Of a stretch of 64,000 nucleotides of DNA, positions 31,498 through 39,746 are shown piece by piece (position 1 is the stretch's first letter; each line of letters starts with the position of its first letter). The stretch lies in assembly GCA_965200235.1 (NCBI GenBank), contig OZ241339.1:3286001-3350000 (forward strand), in the 5' to 3' direction. The DNA comes from Azotimanducus chitobiosivorans. Its GTDB lineage: Bacteria; Pseudomonadota; Gammaproteobacteria; Pseudomonadales; Azotimanducaceae. The position numbers were made by a program, and so were the translations under genes. The notes beneath the pieces were generated by a model that was not told the DNA's origin, did not search any database, and saw nothing but the letters and a program-made list of their open reading frames with translations.

Positions 31498-31532
31498 GTG
31501 ACTGCAGGCGTCTCGGGGTTGTGTGATGTGCG

Positions 31533-31922
31533 GGCTCAGAAACATTTCGGAATTTCCTCCCCGGAGGCCAGTTCCATGAACTGACCGGATGGGGAGGGCG
31601 CCGCCGGCAACGCCGCCTGCTTCCTCCGCGCCATGGCCGACGCCATGCCGTTCCCCGTCGAATCCATCCAGGTCGACGGCGGCTCCGAGTTCATGGCGGA
31701 CTTCGAGCGCGCCAACCGCTCCGCCCGCATCGAGTTCTGGAACCGGTACGACGGCCCCCCCCCGCCGTCGCCGGCGTCGCGCCAAGGCTCGCCGAGCACG
31801 AGTTCTTCCACAACTACCAGCGGCCGCACTGGGCGCTGGACTGCCGAACTCCCAACGAATATCTTGTCCACCTTGAGAGCATGTCTGACACGCCTGCCGA
31901 AAATTCCGAAATGTCCTGAGCC
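31533..31922 (+). mobile_element. Remnant of an IS3/IS481-like insertion sequence with both inverted ends
   Basis: Ends are a near-perfect inverted pair (GGCTCAGAAACATTTCGGAA at 31533 and the complement of GGCTCAGGACATTTCGGAA at 31901-31922, one base shorter). The interior encodes pieces of an integrase-core transposase: VESIQVDGGSEFMADFE (the second catalytic aspartate) joined directly to RANRSARIEFWNRYDG, so a segment is deleted. A C10 tract then shifts the frame before EFFHNYQRPHWALDCRTPNEYL. Codon use is much more G/C-rich than the surroundings. Not functional. This accounts for the gap after the HAD gene. Confidence 0.7.
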
Positions 31923-31982
31923 GCTACACATCCATTCGGGATACACTTTCCGTCGTGACTCGAGTAATAAGGGAAGCAGGGA

Positions 31983-32249
31983 ATGCAAATCGAAACGGAA
32001 TTAAAAAAGTGGGGTGACTGCCTTGCCTTGCGAGTGTCAGGAGTCATGGCGCAGATGCCGAAATTTAAGTCGGGAACGAAGGTGACCGTCGATGTAAGCC
32101 CTGAAGGGCTCGTTGTACGAAGAGCTTCCGCATCCATAGGTAGAATTCATTTTCCCTACAGCGAGAGCGAACTCTTGGACGGAATAACGCCTGAAAAAGC
32201 GCACGCCGACGAATTGCCTGAACTCACGGAACTTGAGCTACCTGAGTAA
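31983..32249 (+). CDS. MazE/AbrB-type antitoxin
   Basis: An 88-residue protein with the MazE pattern: an AbrB swapped-hairpin half (MQIETELKKWGDCLALRVSGVMAQMPKFKSGTKVTVDVSPEGLVVRR) and an acidic toxin-binding tail (YSESELLDGITPEKAHADELPEL). GDCLALRVS replaces the commoner GNSLALRIP, and one or two residues of the central hairpin differ. The cognate mazF begins 8 bp downstream but is disrupted by MITE-A copy 3, leaving this as an antitoxin without its partner. Confidence 0.82.
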   Translation: MQIETELKKWGDCLALRVSGVMAQMPKFKSGTKVTVDVSPEGLVVRRASASIGRIHFPYSESELLDGITPEKAHADELPELTELELPE

Positions 32250-32257
32250 TACAGCGC

Positions 32258-32873
32258 ATGGGCTAGTGTCCTGTCCCATAAATAAGTGTGGGTTCAGCGC
32301 GCAGGAGAAGGGCTGTGGCAAGGCGCGTTCCGCAGGCAATACTTTGCCGTATTGCCAAGGGACGCAACGTGGCCACAGCCCTTCTCCTGCGCGCCCTTCG
32401 GGAGTGGGCACAATCGCCGACGGCTGCGTTGCAGTCCTTGGCAATATGCCCGATATTCCCTGCGGACTGCGCCTTGCCCTCGGCGATTGTGCCCACTCTG
32501 AATCACACTTATTTATGGGACAGGACACTAGGTACCAGACCGCTCAGATGTCGTATGGCTAGACTTCGAGCCTACAAGAGGAAGGGAAATCGGCAAATAT
32601 CGCCCAGCATTGGTGCTCAGCAGTCAAAGCTACAATCGCAGAAGCGGCCTTCTCATCTGTTGTCCAATTAGCACCAGCATTCGAGGTGCAATCACGGAGG
32701 TGCCTATTATTGGCCTTGAACAGCCGTCAGTCGTGGTCGCGAGCCTTGTGCATACCTTGGCATGGAGAGAGCGCAAAGCCAAGAAGATATTCACGGCGAA
32801 GCCGAGTGTATTGCGCGAGTCCCTTGTAAGGCTTATGCCGATTATGGGCGCACAAGACGCGCTCGGCCTATAG
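32258..32873 (+). pseudogene. mazF toxin gene disrupted by MITE-A copy 3
   Basis: The native start survives as ATG GGC at 32258. The third codon is TAG in the left CTAG border of the mini-element. After the element, from 32532, the frame continues VPDRSDVVWLDFEPTRGREIGKYRPALVLS, ...ICCPISTSIRGAITEVPI, VASLVHTLAWRERKAKKI to a TAG at 32873, which is the MazF/PemK fold almost entire. The expected residue at the junction is tyrosine (M-G-Y-V-P-D-R). The coding part after the element has no other stop or frameshift, so the gene was lost recently. Confidence 0.85.
32263..32531 (+). repeat. MITE-A copy 3 (269 bp) in mazF
   Basis: CTAG-bordered element with the same inverted ends and double-hairpin interior as the other copies, in the orientation of copy 1. 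Nearly identical in length and sequence (complemented) to copy 2. It separates the first two mazF codons from the rest. Confidence 0.88.
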
Positions 32874-32945
32874 GGAGCCTGCACCGAAGGAAGGCAAGCC
32901 CTCTGACGTGACTTGAATCTCATCGGGTGACGGACCGCCTGAAAG

Positions 32946-33128
32946 ATGCAACGCCGCCCGCAGTGGAACGGCTGCGTCGAGCGCGCCAACCGCTCCGCCC
33001 GCATCGAGTTCTGGAACCGGTACGACGGCCCCCCGCCGTCGCCGCCGTCGCGCCAAGGCTCGCGGGGCACGAGTTCTTCCACAACTACCAGCTGCCGCCT
33101 TTTCCGGCGGATGTTTCAGAGCAGGTGA
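32946..33128 (+). pseudogene. Second fragment of an IS3/IS481-like transposase
   Basis: Encodes RRPQWNGCVERANRSARIEFWNRYDG, the conserved region before the catalytic glutamate helix, then loses frame; the other frame continues HEFFHNYQLPPF. It belongs to the same family as the 31533-31922 remnant but keeps the part deleted there. The remaining DNA between the mazF remnant and the third ATPase (32874-33411) shows no supported gene. A GGAGCCTGCACCGAAGGAA at 32876 resembles the MITE-B end with two mismatches. Confidence 0.65.
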
Positions 33129-33411
33129 TGCTTTGGACATTCGCAACTGCCTGTGCGGCAGGAGCAGCTTGGCACAAACAGCCGTGGCCCATGGAGAAGC
33201 TTCTCCCCCCCAGAGTCTTATTAATCAGCAGCTTGCCAGCGTCTCTGGCTCTAATCAAGGGCAACCGGGCCATTCGGATTCAGACGTTCGGACGGCATTG
33301 GGCTGCGACCCGACGGGATAGCCGTCTTTAGGGGATACACACGCGGGGCGGCACTACGACCGCTCCGTTGCGTGAGGCGCATCAAGACAGGTCAGCGTGC
33401 TTAAACCGACG

Positions 33412-34836
33412 TTACTCCATCCCTTGCACGACATCAATCTCTTGCAAGATATTTCTTATTGCGAGGCTGAGTTGTTGACGTTCTTGTCGATAGGTGATCT
33501 TTTCGAATCGTTCTTCCACGAAGTCAAAAAACGATGGGAGTCCCAAATCCCACGGACCTTCCGTGTGACGACTTGGCGACCATAGCAGTCCGAGGTGTTT
33601 GAAGTGCGTGTTTGCTTGTGTGCTTGTTTCGATAATGTCGTTGTCAGGGCGTGGTCCGTGATCAAGACCTGACTGGATCGCTTTGCGAATCAATTGCCGG
33701 TCAATGGTGAATCCGTTTGCTTTCGCAGCCTTCCATAGGGCGCCGAGTTGCAAGGCACATCCGGTGAGCCCCTTGTCTTCCAAGTCGTTCCACGTTTCTT
33801 CGTAGCGCGCTTGAACGCCTTGTTTGAATACTCGGTCAATCTCACCGCCGACTTGGAAGTCTGCGACGCCCTCGTTTCGCGACGCGCTTTCAAGTGCGGC
33901 TTTCCCAAGCAACTGCAGAAAGTATGGACTTCCCTTGCAGCCTTGTACGGCGTGTTCGAGGTCTGCGTAGTCATGTATGGATACATCGGCGGCCTTCAAT
34001 ATTGCATCGACAGCATGCTGACACGCCAATGCGGACAGATCGTTCGGCATTGGAGAGAAACGATCACTTTGTGCTCGGTCACGAAACCATGTTGCCTTGC
34101 ATTCAGGGTGACGGAGCACATCAAGGGTTTCGGGTGTCCCTGCAAGGACAATGCCGATTGAGTGGTCATCGGCACCCGTGAAAGATTGGATAGCGTTGAG
34201 CAGGTGGCCAAGCACAGCCGGGTCAGCCCCATGTGCTTCATCGACCAAGAACATCGCTGGTCTCTCAGGCGCTTCATCGAGAAAGCTATGGAGGTAGCTT
34301 CCAATACTGATAAATTCTGGTTGCTCGCCGGATACTCTCTGTTCAACTTCCACACGTGCCGATGTCCTGCCTGCGGCGAGTCCGAGGTCAAGACGCCCTG
34401 ACGTGTCGCGACTTGTTTTTTCAGAGAGTTCGGGTTTTGGGGTAATGAATTTGGAAAGCCGTTCGATGAGTTTTTCGTCGGAAGTGAGTTCGTCATTCCC
34501 TGTCATGCTGATGACATCGACGTAACCGATGCTGTTCAAACCCCGATGGAGCGCGTTCAGCAACGCTGTTTTTCCTGTTCCACGAGGTCCATGCAGCACA
34601 ACCCCTACGATGGAAGGGTTGTCGTTGTCGATCACTTCCTTTGCAAGAGCCGAGAGCTGTGCGATTTGAGATTGACGCCCAACCATCAGCGATGGTATTG
34701 CACTTGAGCCTGCCGGGAATACCTTCGAGAAGTCTCCCGACCGATAGTTCGACCTGATTTTTTTTGCCTGAGTCTCAGACAACCGTGTTGTCGCAATGTC
34801 AGCGAAGACATCGAAGGGTTTGAGAGACTCGGACAT
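33412..34836 (-). CDS. AAA_16/STAND-like ATPase, paralogue 3
   Basis: About 474 residues from ATG 34836 (a TTG at 34851 is also in frame). MVGRQSQIAQL precedes Walker A GPRGTGKT (83-90); AMFLVDEAHG is Walker B. As in the other two, a glycine-rich segment (GRLDLGLAAGRTSARVE) lies between them, and a serine/leucine-rich sensor region (VLAGTPETLDVL) follows. It is more distant from paralogues 1 and 2 than they are from each other, but has the same length and order of elements and a similar end (LGLPSFFDFVEERF). It stands alone between IS debris and MITE-A copy 4, is fairly A/T-rich, and has no recognisable partner. Confidence 0.78.
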   Translation of the reverse strand: MSESLKPFDVFADIATTRLSETQAKKIRSNYRSGDFSKVFPAGSSAIPSLMVGRQSQIAQLSALAKEVIDNDNPSIVGVVLHGPRGTGKTALLNALHRGLNSIGYVDVISMTGNDELTSDEKLIERLSKFITPKPELSEKTSRDTSGRLDLGLAAGRTSARVEVEQRVSGEQPEFISIGSYLHSFLDEAPERPAMFLVDEAHGADPAVLGHLLNAIQSFTGADDHSIGIVLAGTPETLDVLRHPECKATWFRDRAQSDRFSPMPNDLSALACQHAVDAILKAADVSIHDYADLEHAVQGCKGSPYFLQLLGKAALESASRNEGVADFQVGGEIDRVFKQGVQARYEETWNDLEDKGLTGCALQLGALWKAAKANGFTIDRQLIRKAIQSGLDHGPRPDNDIIETSTQANTHFKHLGLLWSPSRHTEGPWDLGLPSFFDFVEERFEKITYRQERQQLSLAIRNILQEIDVVQGME

Positions 34837-34974
34837 GAGATGACTGGTCAATTTCCTACGTGCCTGATTGTACCAGCCAAAGCATGACTGCCATCTGAGA
34901 CAGAGTTGTCCAACGCCTCAATGCATCAGGACAATTCGGCGATCGTGTTTCATGCTGCGTCTGATCCCTCGCGC

Positions 34975-35295
34975 CTAGTGTCCTGTCCCATAAATAAGTG
35001 TGGGTTCAGCGCGCAGGAGAAGGGCTGTGGCAAGGCGCTGAAGCAGGCAATACTTTGCCGTATTGCCAAGGGACGCATCATCACATGGGACTGGGCCACA
35101 GCCCTTCTCCTGCGCGCCCTTCGGGAGTGGGCACAATCGCCGACCGACATTCTTGCGAGGGTGCCCCTCGCGCCTTCTGGCTGAGGGCTCCGTTGCAGCC
35201 CTTGGCAATATGCCCGATATTCCCTGCGGACTGCGCCTTGCCGTCGGCGATTGTGCTCACTCTGAATCACACTTATTTATGGGACAGGACACTAG
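34975..35295 (+). repeat. MITE-A copy 4 (321 bp, with internal extra segment)
   Basis: Same inverted ends and CTAG borders, orientation of copy 1. It differs from the 269-bp copies by about 50 bp, mostly an extra segment within the second hairpin (around 35143-35195, including GAGGGTGCCCCTCG), and by a small change near 35036. Like copy 1 it retains the CATCATCACATGGGACTGG segment in the first hairpin. So two sublineages exist: copies 1 and 4, and copies 2 and 3. It abuts a MITE-B fragment. Confidence 0.85.
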
Positions 35296-35337
35296 GAGCG
35301 GATTTGCAGCCGTGAATTCCTGCGGCGCAGGCTCCTA
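35292..35337 (-). repeat. MITE-B fragment (about 43 bp)
   Basis: The complement of this stretch matches the left 43 bases of MITE-B at 35931 (GGAGCCTGCGCC..., then ...GGCTGCAAATCCGCTCC) with about one mismatch. Together with that copy it gives the gene at 35491-35934 inverted flanks. The inner edge is CTTAG rather than CTAG. The gap 35338-35490 holds no supported gene beyond a 38-codon minus-strand frame. Confidence 0.7.
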
Positions 35338-35490
35338 AGTCAAATCGAGCAAGAATCGCCATGCTGGGATGACGCGAATTTGACGCTCCTTGATGTCGGC
35401 TTCTTCGACCTCGCGCTCGCCAGTTGAATCGAGATGTGATAGTGTCGCCATTAGTCGATACAACTCTCTACTCTCAATAGGAGCATTGCC

Positions 35491-35934
35491 ATGTTGAACA
35501 ACAAACGATTTTCCCTTGCGCTAGCGTCCCTCGCGGTTATTGGAATGCTTTCTGCCTATCCCGAAAAAGGATACGCAGGCACGTCTCTTTGTCAATATCT
35601 TCTCGGCAGCGCACAAGACAGCTGTTTGACTGCCTTCGATTACAGTCCAGCAGGGGATTCAAATTCAAACTGCTGGATGACTCGTGCCAGTTGGGGCACG
35701 CAATACGCTACCGTAGTCGATAATCCAACTCCCAGACAGCAGGAAATCCTTGAGAATTATCGTAGTGTGGCCGAAGAGAGCTGCCCCTGTAAAATCGAGT
35801 TCTCATGTGATGCTTTTGTGCATAAAGACAGTCAGCAAGAAACTCGATATTACACGTGCACCGACATTACCCTGTCCGAAATTCGTACGTTAAATGAGAA
35901 CAATGGAGATGTTCGTCATCCTAAGTGTAGCTAG
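35491..35934 (+). CDS. Small exported cysteine-rich protein, unknown family
   Basis: A 147-residue protein with an AGGAG ribosome-binding site and a good Sec signal peptide (NNKRF, then SLALASLAVIGMLSA, cleavage probably after GYA). The mature part of about 118 residues has eight cysteines, enough for four disulfide bonds, spread as C-x10-C and single cysteines with one CPC pair (SCPCKIEFSC). It is polar, rich in Asn, Ser, Thr and aromatic residues, and shows no recognised domain. Base composition is A/T-richer than nearby native genes. Its TAG stop is formed by the CTAG border of MITE-B. Periplasmic or secreted; function unknown. Confidence 0.65.
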   Translation: MLNNKRFSLALASLAVIGMLSAYPEKGYAGTSLCQYLLGSAQDSCLTAFDYSPAGDSNSNCWMTRASWGTQYATVVDNPTPRQQEILENYRSVAEESCPCKIEFSCDAFVHKDSQQETRYYTCTDITLSEIRTLNENNGDVRHPKCS

Positions 35935-36097
35935 GAGCCTGCGCCGTAGGAATTCACGGCTGCAAATCCGCTCCCACTCGCCCGTTTGAACGCTCGATTT
36001 CGTCAAATATAGCCCGATATTATCCTCAACCGACCCTTCAAACGGGCGGCAGGATCGAATTTTCGCTATCGTGACTTCCTACGGCGCAGGCTCCTAG
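35931..36097 (+). repeat. MITE-B (167 bp, 22-bp perfect terminal inverted repeats, CTAG borders)
   Basis: Begins CTAGGAGCCTGCGCCGTAGG and ends with the exact complement. The interior holds CCCGTTTGAA and TTCAAACGGG arms, forming a second inverted pair around an A/T-rich centre. It codes for nothing. Borders of CTAG, as in MITE-A, suggest a similar IS630-like target choice, but the ends are unrelated in sequence. It sits on the stop codon of the cysteine-rich protein gene. The rest of the gap to 36248 shows no gene. Confidence 0.8.
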
Positions 36098-36248
36098 CGG
36101 TCATTATTAGTTTGATGGAGCACTAATTTGCCGCGCTTGGCACAGCCCCCTTGTCGCCTTTCTCGGCGTGATGTTGGCCAAGCGAGGCATTCCCGGACGA
36201 AACGCCTCGCACTGATTGTCGAGAATGGTCTGTTTGAGGGTATGAAGA

Positions 36249-36560
36249 ATGGAAAGTGGTTCTTATACCAGACCGGAAAACTCGAAAAGTGGCTTTATAA
36301 CTGACCCGGTTACCAAGACCGCCAGAGTATTTTGGAATGGTCGCTCTCAAGCAGTCCGCCTTCCAAAAGAATTTCGGATGCCCGGACACGAAGTGCGCAT
36401 CCGTAAACAGGGAAGCGGAGTGCTTATCGAGCCAATCGAGACTGGGTGGGAATGGCTCGATGAAATTGCCGGAAAGTTCTCACCTGACTTCTTTGCACAA
36501 GGCCGGGCGCAGCCTTATTTCTCCGAGCGGGAAGGCCTGCACCAAGCGTTTGAGAAATGA
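36249..36560 (+). CDS. VapB-type (AbrB/MazE) antitoxin
   Basis: A 103-residue frame containing the VapB core TARVFWNGRSQAVRLPKEFRMPGHEVRIRKQGSGVLIEPI and a C-terminal WEWLDEIAGKFSPDFF toxin-binding part. Family members usually begin just before T-K-T-A-R, so the first 20 residues here are atypical and may reflect an altered 5' end. The stop overlaps the ATG of the vapC remnant (ATGA), the normal arrangement. With its toxin broken it is probably an orphan. Confidence 0.8.
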   Translation: MESGSYTRPENSKSGFITDPVTKTARVFWNGRSQAVRLPKEFRMPGHEVRIRKQGSGVLIEPIETGWEWLDEIAGKFSPDFFAQGRAQPYFSEREGLHQAFEK

Positions 36561-36803
36561 AGTTCCTTCTGGATACCAACGCATGCATTGCGCTTGCCGA
36601 TTGGTCCTTGTGACCTGTTGATTGCGGGACAGGCCAAGCAACGAAAACTCACGCTTATCACGGCCAACTATAGAGAGTTCGCGTGTCGAAGGGTTAAGTT
36701 GGCAAGATTGGACGGGCCAAGATTGGACGGGCCAAGATTGGACGGGCCAAGATTGGACGGGCCAAGGTTAAATAGGCAATTTCACTACTGTCCCAACGTT
36801 TGA
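36557..36803 (+). pseudogene. vapC (PIN toxin) with large internal deletion
   Basis: Starts MKFLLDTNACIALAD, the PIN N-terminus with the first catalytic aspartate. It then jumps, with a frame change at about 36600, to IGPCDLLIAGQAKQRKLTLITANYREF, the C-terminal PIN strand-helix. About 80 central codons are missing, including at least one acidic active-site residue. The frame then runs into four 15-bp tandem repeats coding RLDGP and ends at the left end of the IS4-type element. Non-functional. Confidence 0.82.
36704..36763 (+). repeat. Four exact tandem 15-bp repeats
   Basis: Unit AAGATTGGACGGGCC repeated four times without change. The length keeps the reading frame, so the vapC remnant would gain RLDGP repeats. 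It lies 25 bp before the IS4-type element. Probably slippage-generated. Confidence 0.92.
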
Positions 36804-38106
36804 CTTCGATCAGTGTATAACATATTGATGAACATCACATAATCGAAAATTCCATCCGTTTTCGACTTGAACTCGGAGCCGCCCTGTAGCATTGTCGAGC
36901 CGTCTCCGCGCAGAAAGGTCACCTTGTCATGTACGCAGGAAGGCTCGTGTTCGCCCAGGTCATGGACCATCTCCCCTGGCACAAGTTCCACCAGTTCGTG
37001 GACGAGTACGGCGGCAGCCGCAAGGTCAAGTCGTTCAGCTGCCCGGACCAGTACCGGTGCATGGCGTTCGCCCAGCTCACCTACCGCTCAAGCCTGCGCG
37101 ACATCGAGGCCTGCCTCCGCGCCCAGCCCGGCAAGCTCTACCACATGGGCATCCGCGGCGGCGTGTCGAGGAACACGCTGTCCAACGCCAACAACGTCAG
37201 GGACTGGCGCATCCACGCCGCGTTCGCCCAGCACCTGATCCACGAGGCGAGGCGCCTCCACCGCCGGGATGCCCACGGCCTGGACATCGACAGCACGGTC
37301 CACGCGCTGGACTCGTCCACCATCGACCTGTGCCTCTCCCTGTTCCCCTGGGCGCGGTTCCGCAAGGCCAAGGGCGCCGTCAAGCTGCACACGCTCCTCG
37401 ACCTGCGGGGCAGCATCCCGGCGTTCATCCACATCTCGGACGGGAAGCTCCACGACGTCAACGTCCTCGACATGCTCGTCCCCGAGCCCGGCGCCTTCCA
37501 CATCATGGACCGCGCCTACCTCGACTTCTCCCGCCTCCACGCGCTGCACCTGCACGGCGCCCGCTTCGTCCTGCGCGCGAAGAAGAACACGAAGCTGCGG
37601 CGCCTCTGCTCGAACCCGGCCGACCGGGCGACAGGCGTCGTCTGCGACCAGGTGGTCCGGCCGGACGGCGCGACGTCGTCGAAGGACTATCCCGACAAGC
37701 TGCGCCGCGTCAAGTATGTCGACAGGGAACGGAACAAGACCCTGGTCTTCCTCACCAACGACTTCGTCCTGCCCCCGCTGGCCATCGCCGAACTCTACCG
37801 GGCGCGGTGGCGGGTGGAGCTCTTCTTCAAATGGATCAAGCAGCATCTGAGGATCAAGTCGTTCTTCGGCACGTCGGAGAACGCGGTGAAGACCCAGATA
37901 TGGATCGCCGTCTCGGTCCATGTCCTGATCGCGATCATCAGGAAGCGACTCGGGATCGAGGCCAGCCTTCACACAATCCTACAGATCCTGAGCGTCAGCC
38001 CGTTCGAGAAAATCACACTGGATCAACTACTTACCGAAACGCCGAACAGAAACCAGATGCCGCCTTATCATAAGCAATTGAAATTGTTCGATTAAACGTT
38101 GGGACA
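36789..38106 (+). mobile_element. IS4-family insertion sequence, apparently complete
   Basis: Inverted ends TGTCCCAACGTTT (36789-36801) and AAACGTTGGGACA (38094-38106) enclose one transposase gene. CTAC precedes the left end and follows the right end, a possible short target duplication. G/C-rich codon use sets it apart from neighbours. Length about 1.3 kb is normal for the family. No passenger gene. Confidence 0.8.
36929..38095 (+). CDS. IS4 family transposase
   Basis: A 388-residue DDE transposase. The N-terminus (YAGRLVFAQVMDHLPWHKFHQFVDEYGGSRKVKSFSCPDQY) is the DUF4372-type domain. The catalytic core includes LDSSTIDLCLSLFPWA, the second aspartate in FHIMDRAYLDF, and the Y-(2)-R-(3)-E-(6)-K signature in LYRARWRVELFFKWIKQHL. 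The frame is intact to the end of the element, so it may be active. Other long frames overlapping it on both strands are composition artefacts. Confidence 0.93.
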   Translation: MYAGRLVFAQVMDHLPWHKFHQFVDEYGGSRKVKSFSCPDQYRCMAFAQLTYRSSLRDIEACLRAQPGKLYHMGIRGGVSRNTLSNANNVRDWRIHAAFAQHLIHEARRLHRRDAHGLDIDSTVHALDSSTIDLCLSLFPWARFRKAKGAVKLHTLLDLRGSIPAFIHISDGKLHDVNVLDMLVPEPGAFHIMDRAYLDFSRLHALHLHGARFVLRAKKNTKLRRLCSNPADRATGVVCDQVVRPDGATSSKDYPDKLRRVKYVDRERNKTLVFLTNDFVLPPLAIAELYRARWRVELFFKWIKQHLRIKSFFGTSENAVKTQIWIAVSVHVLIAIIRKRLGIEASLHTILQILSVSPFEKITLDQLLTETPNRNQMPPYHKQLKLFD

Positions 38107-38175
38107 CTACTGAGGCAATTTGAGACCGTGCGCGCTTCTTCCAAGCCGCCAGCCGAAACACAATAGAATACCCAC

Positions 38176-38823
38176 ATGAAACTCGACTACCTCGAACGAA
38201 GCACCGGCTCAAACTCGGTCGGCACTGTCATTTGGCTGCACGGGCTCGGCGCGGATGCAACTGACTTCGAGCCGCTGGTGCCTGTGCTGAAGCTCGATCA
38301 GCCGCTCAAGTTTGTGTTCCCCAACGCGCCGAAGCGACCGGTCACGATCAACGGCGGCATGGAGATGCGCGCCTGGTACGACGTCGATCTATCGGCGCCG
38401 CTCGCCAGCAGCGCGGACATTGATGCTTCCACCGCCGCGATTCTTGCTCTCGCAGAACAAATGCGCGGCGAGGGCGGCACCGACAACATCGCCCTCGCTG
38501 GCTTCTCGCAAGGCGGCGTGATCGCGCTCAACGCCTTGGTCACCGCCAAAACGAAGTTCCGCGGCGTCATGGCGCTGTCGACCTACGTCCACAACGCCGA
38601 AGGGCTTATGGATATTGTGCGGCTTGAGAATCTCGACACGCCGGTGTTTATGGCGCACGGCCTGCTCGATCCCATGATCCCCGCGCACCGCGGCGTTGCC
38701 TCGCGCGAAGCCTTGAACGCCCTTGGCTACCCGATCGAATGGCGCGAGTACCGCATGGGACACGAGGTCTGCCCGCAGGAGATTTCGGACATCAGTCGTT
38801 GGCTCAACAAGGTATTTGGCTGA
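38176..38823 (+). CDS. Carboxylesterase/acyl-protein thioesterase-like hydrolase (Abhydrolase_2)
   Basis: A 215-residue alpha/beta hydrolase with VIWLHGLGADATDFEPLVP, FPNAPKRPVTINGGMEMRAWYD, the nucleophile serine in GFSQGG, the aspartate in HGLLDPMIP and the histidine in YRMGHEVCPQEI, so the triad is complete. Cytoplasmic, acting on short acyl esters or lysophospholipids. It is the first gene of a dense operon in which eight genes overlap or nearly touch. Confidence 0.93.
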   Translation: MKLDYLERSTGSNSVGTVIWLHGLGADATDFEPLVPVLKLDQPLKFVFPNAPKRPVTINGGMEMRAWYDVDLSAPLASSADIDASTAAILALAEQMRGEGGTDNIALAGFSQGGVIALNALVTAKTKFRGVMALSTYVHNAEGLMDIVRLENLDTPVFMAHGLLDPMIPAHRGVASREALNALGYPIEWREYRMGHEVCPQEISDISRWLNKVFG

Positions 38824-39746
38824 TGCATCGCGTGTTCGTCGATGGCAGCACCGGGACAACTGGGCTTGACATCATCACTCGCTTGCGGGCGCGCTTCGAC
38901 CTAGAGTTGATCACACTCGATGCGTCTGATCGGCGCGATATGAATGCGCGTATTGACGCCATCCATGCCGCCGATGTGTCCGTGCTCTGCCTGCCGGATG
39001 ACGCTGCCCAAGCGCTGGTCTCCGCGCTCGGCAACAGCGACGCACGGCTGCTCGACGCAAGTTCCCGACATCGCACCGATCCGAGCTGGGCTTATGGGCT
39101 ACCGGAGCTGTGCGAAGGCCAGCGGGCGCGCATCGCATCGAGCATGCGAGTCTCCAATCCAGGCTGCTACCCGACCGGATTTTTATTGACCGTGCGTCCG
39201 CTCGTCGATGCTGGACTCATCGACAAGAAGGCCGAACTCACGATGCACGCGGTCTCGGGCTATTCGGGCGGCGGCAAGCAGATGATCGCGAGATATGAGG
39301 CGGCGGCGCACAATCTCGCGGCGCGTCCCTATGCGCTCGCGCTCAATCACAAGCACCTGCCGGAGATGCGCGTTCATGCGCGGCTTGACCGAGCGCCGCT
39401 CTTCTCGCCCATGGTGTCGAACTATTACAAGGGCATGATCACGCAAGTGCCGCTCTGCGCAAGCGCAAGCCAGCAACAAGTCCACCAGCTTCTCCACGAG
39501 CGCTATTCGGATGAGCCGTTTGTTCATGTCCATCCGCTCGACGATACGACGTGCCTTGACCAAGGCGCGCTGCCGGCAGATGGCGCCAATGACACCAATC
39601 GTATCGACCTCTTCGTTTTCGGCGATGATGCGCATGTGTTGCTGACAGCGCGGTTCGACAACCTTGGCAAGGGCGCGTGCGGCGCGGCCATGCAAAACCT
39701 CAATCTGATGCTTGGTATTGACGAATGTACAGGACTGCATAGATGA
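38823..39746 (+). CDS. argC: N-acetyl-gamma-glutamyl-phosphate reductase, type 2
   Basis: A 307-residue protein starting at ATG 38823, sharing one base with the previous stop (TGATG). The NADP-binding start is VFVDGSTGTTGLDI, and the catalytic cysteine is in SNPGCYPTGFLL. The shorter type 2 form (about 310 residues) has this GSTGTTG motif instead of the GASGYxG of type 1. It makes N-acetylglutamate semialdehyde in arginine biosynthesis, in the cytoplasm. No other arg gene is adjacent. Confidence 0.93.
   Translation: MHRVFVDGSTGTTGLDIITRLRARFDLELITLDASDRRDMNARIDAIHAADVSVLCLPDDAAQALVSALGNSDARLLDASSRHRTDPSWAYGLPELCEGQRARIASSMRVSNPGCYPTGFLLTVRPLVDAGLIDKKAELTMHAVSGYSGGGKQMIARYEAAAHNLAARPYALALNHKHLPEMRVHARLDRAPLFSPMVSNYYKGMITQVPLCASASQQQVHQLLHERYSDEPFVHVHPLDDTTCLDQGALPADGANDTNRIDLFVFGDDAHVLLTARFDNLGKGACGAAMQNLNLMLGIDECTGLHR

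Noticed and set aside
33085..33273. 62-codon minus-strand frame near the second transposase fragment
   Set aside because: No motif, and it overlaps transposase debris; probably chance.
35335..35451. 38-codon minus-strand frame (MATLSHLDSTGEREVEEADIKE...)
   Set aside because: No ribosome-binding site or recognised family, and its stop falls at the edge of a MITE-B fragment; at most a gene tail.
36892..38073. A 393-codon frame overlapping the IS4 transposase, and a 294-codon antisense frame at 37088-37972
   Set aside because: Out-of-frame shadows of a G/C-rich transposase gene; proline/arginine-rich or acidic low-complexity translations with no domain.
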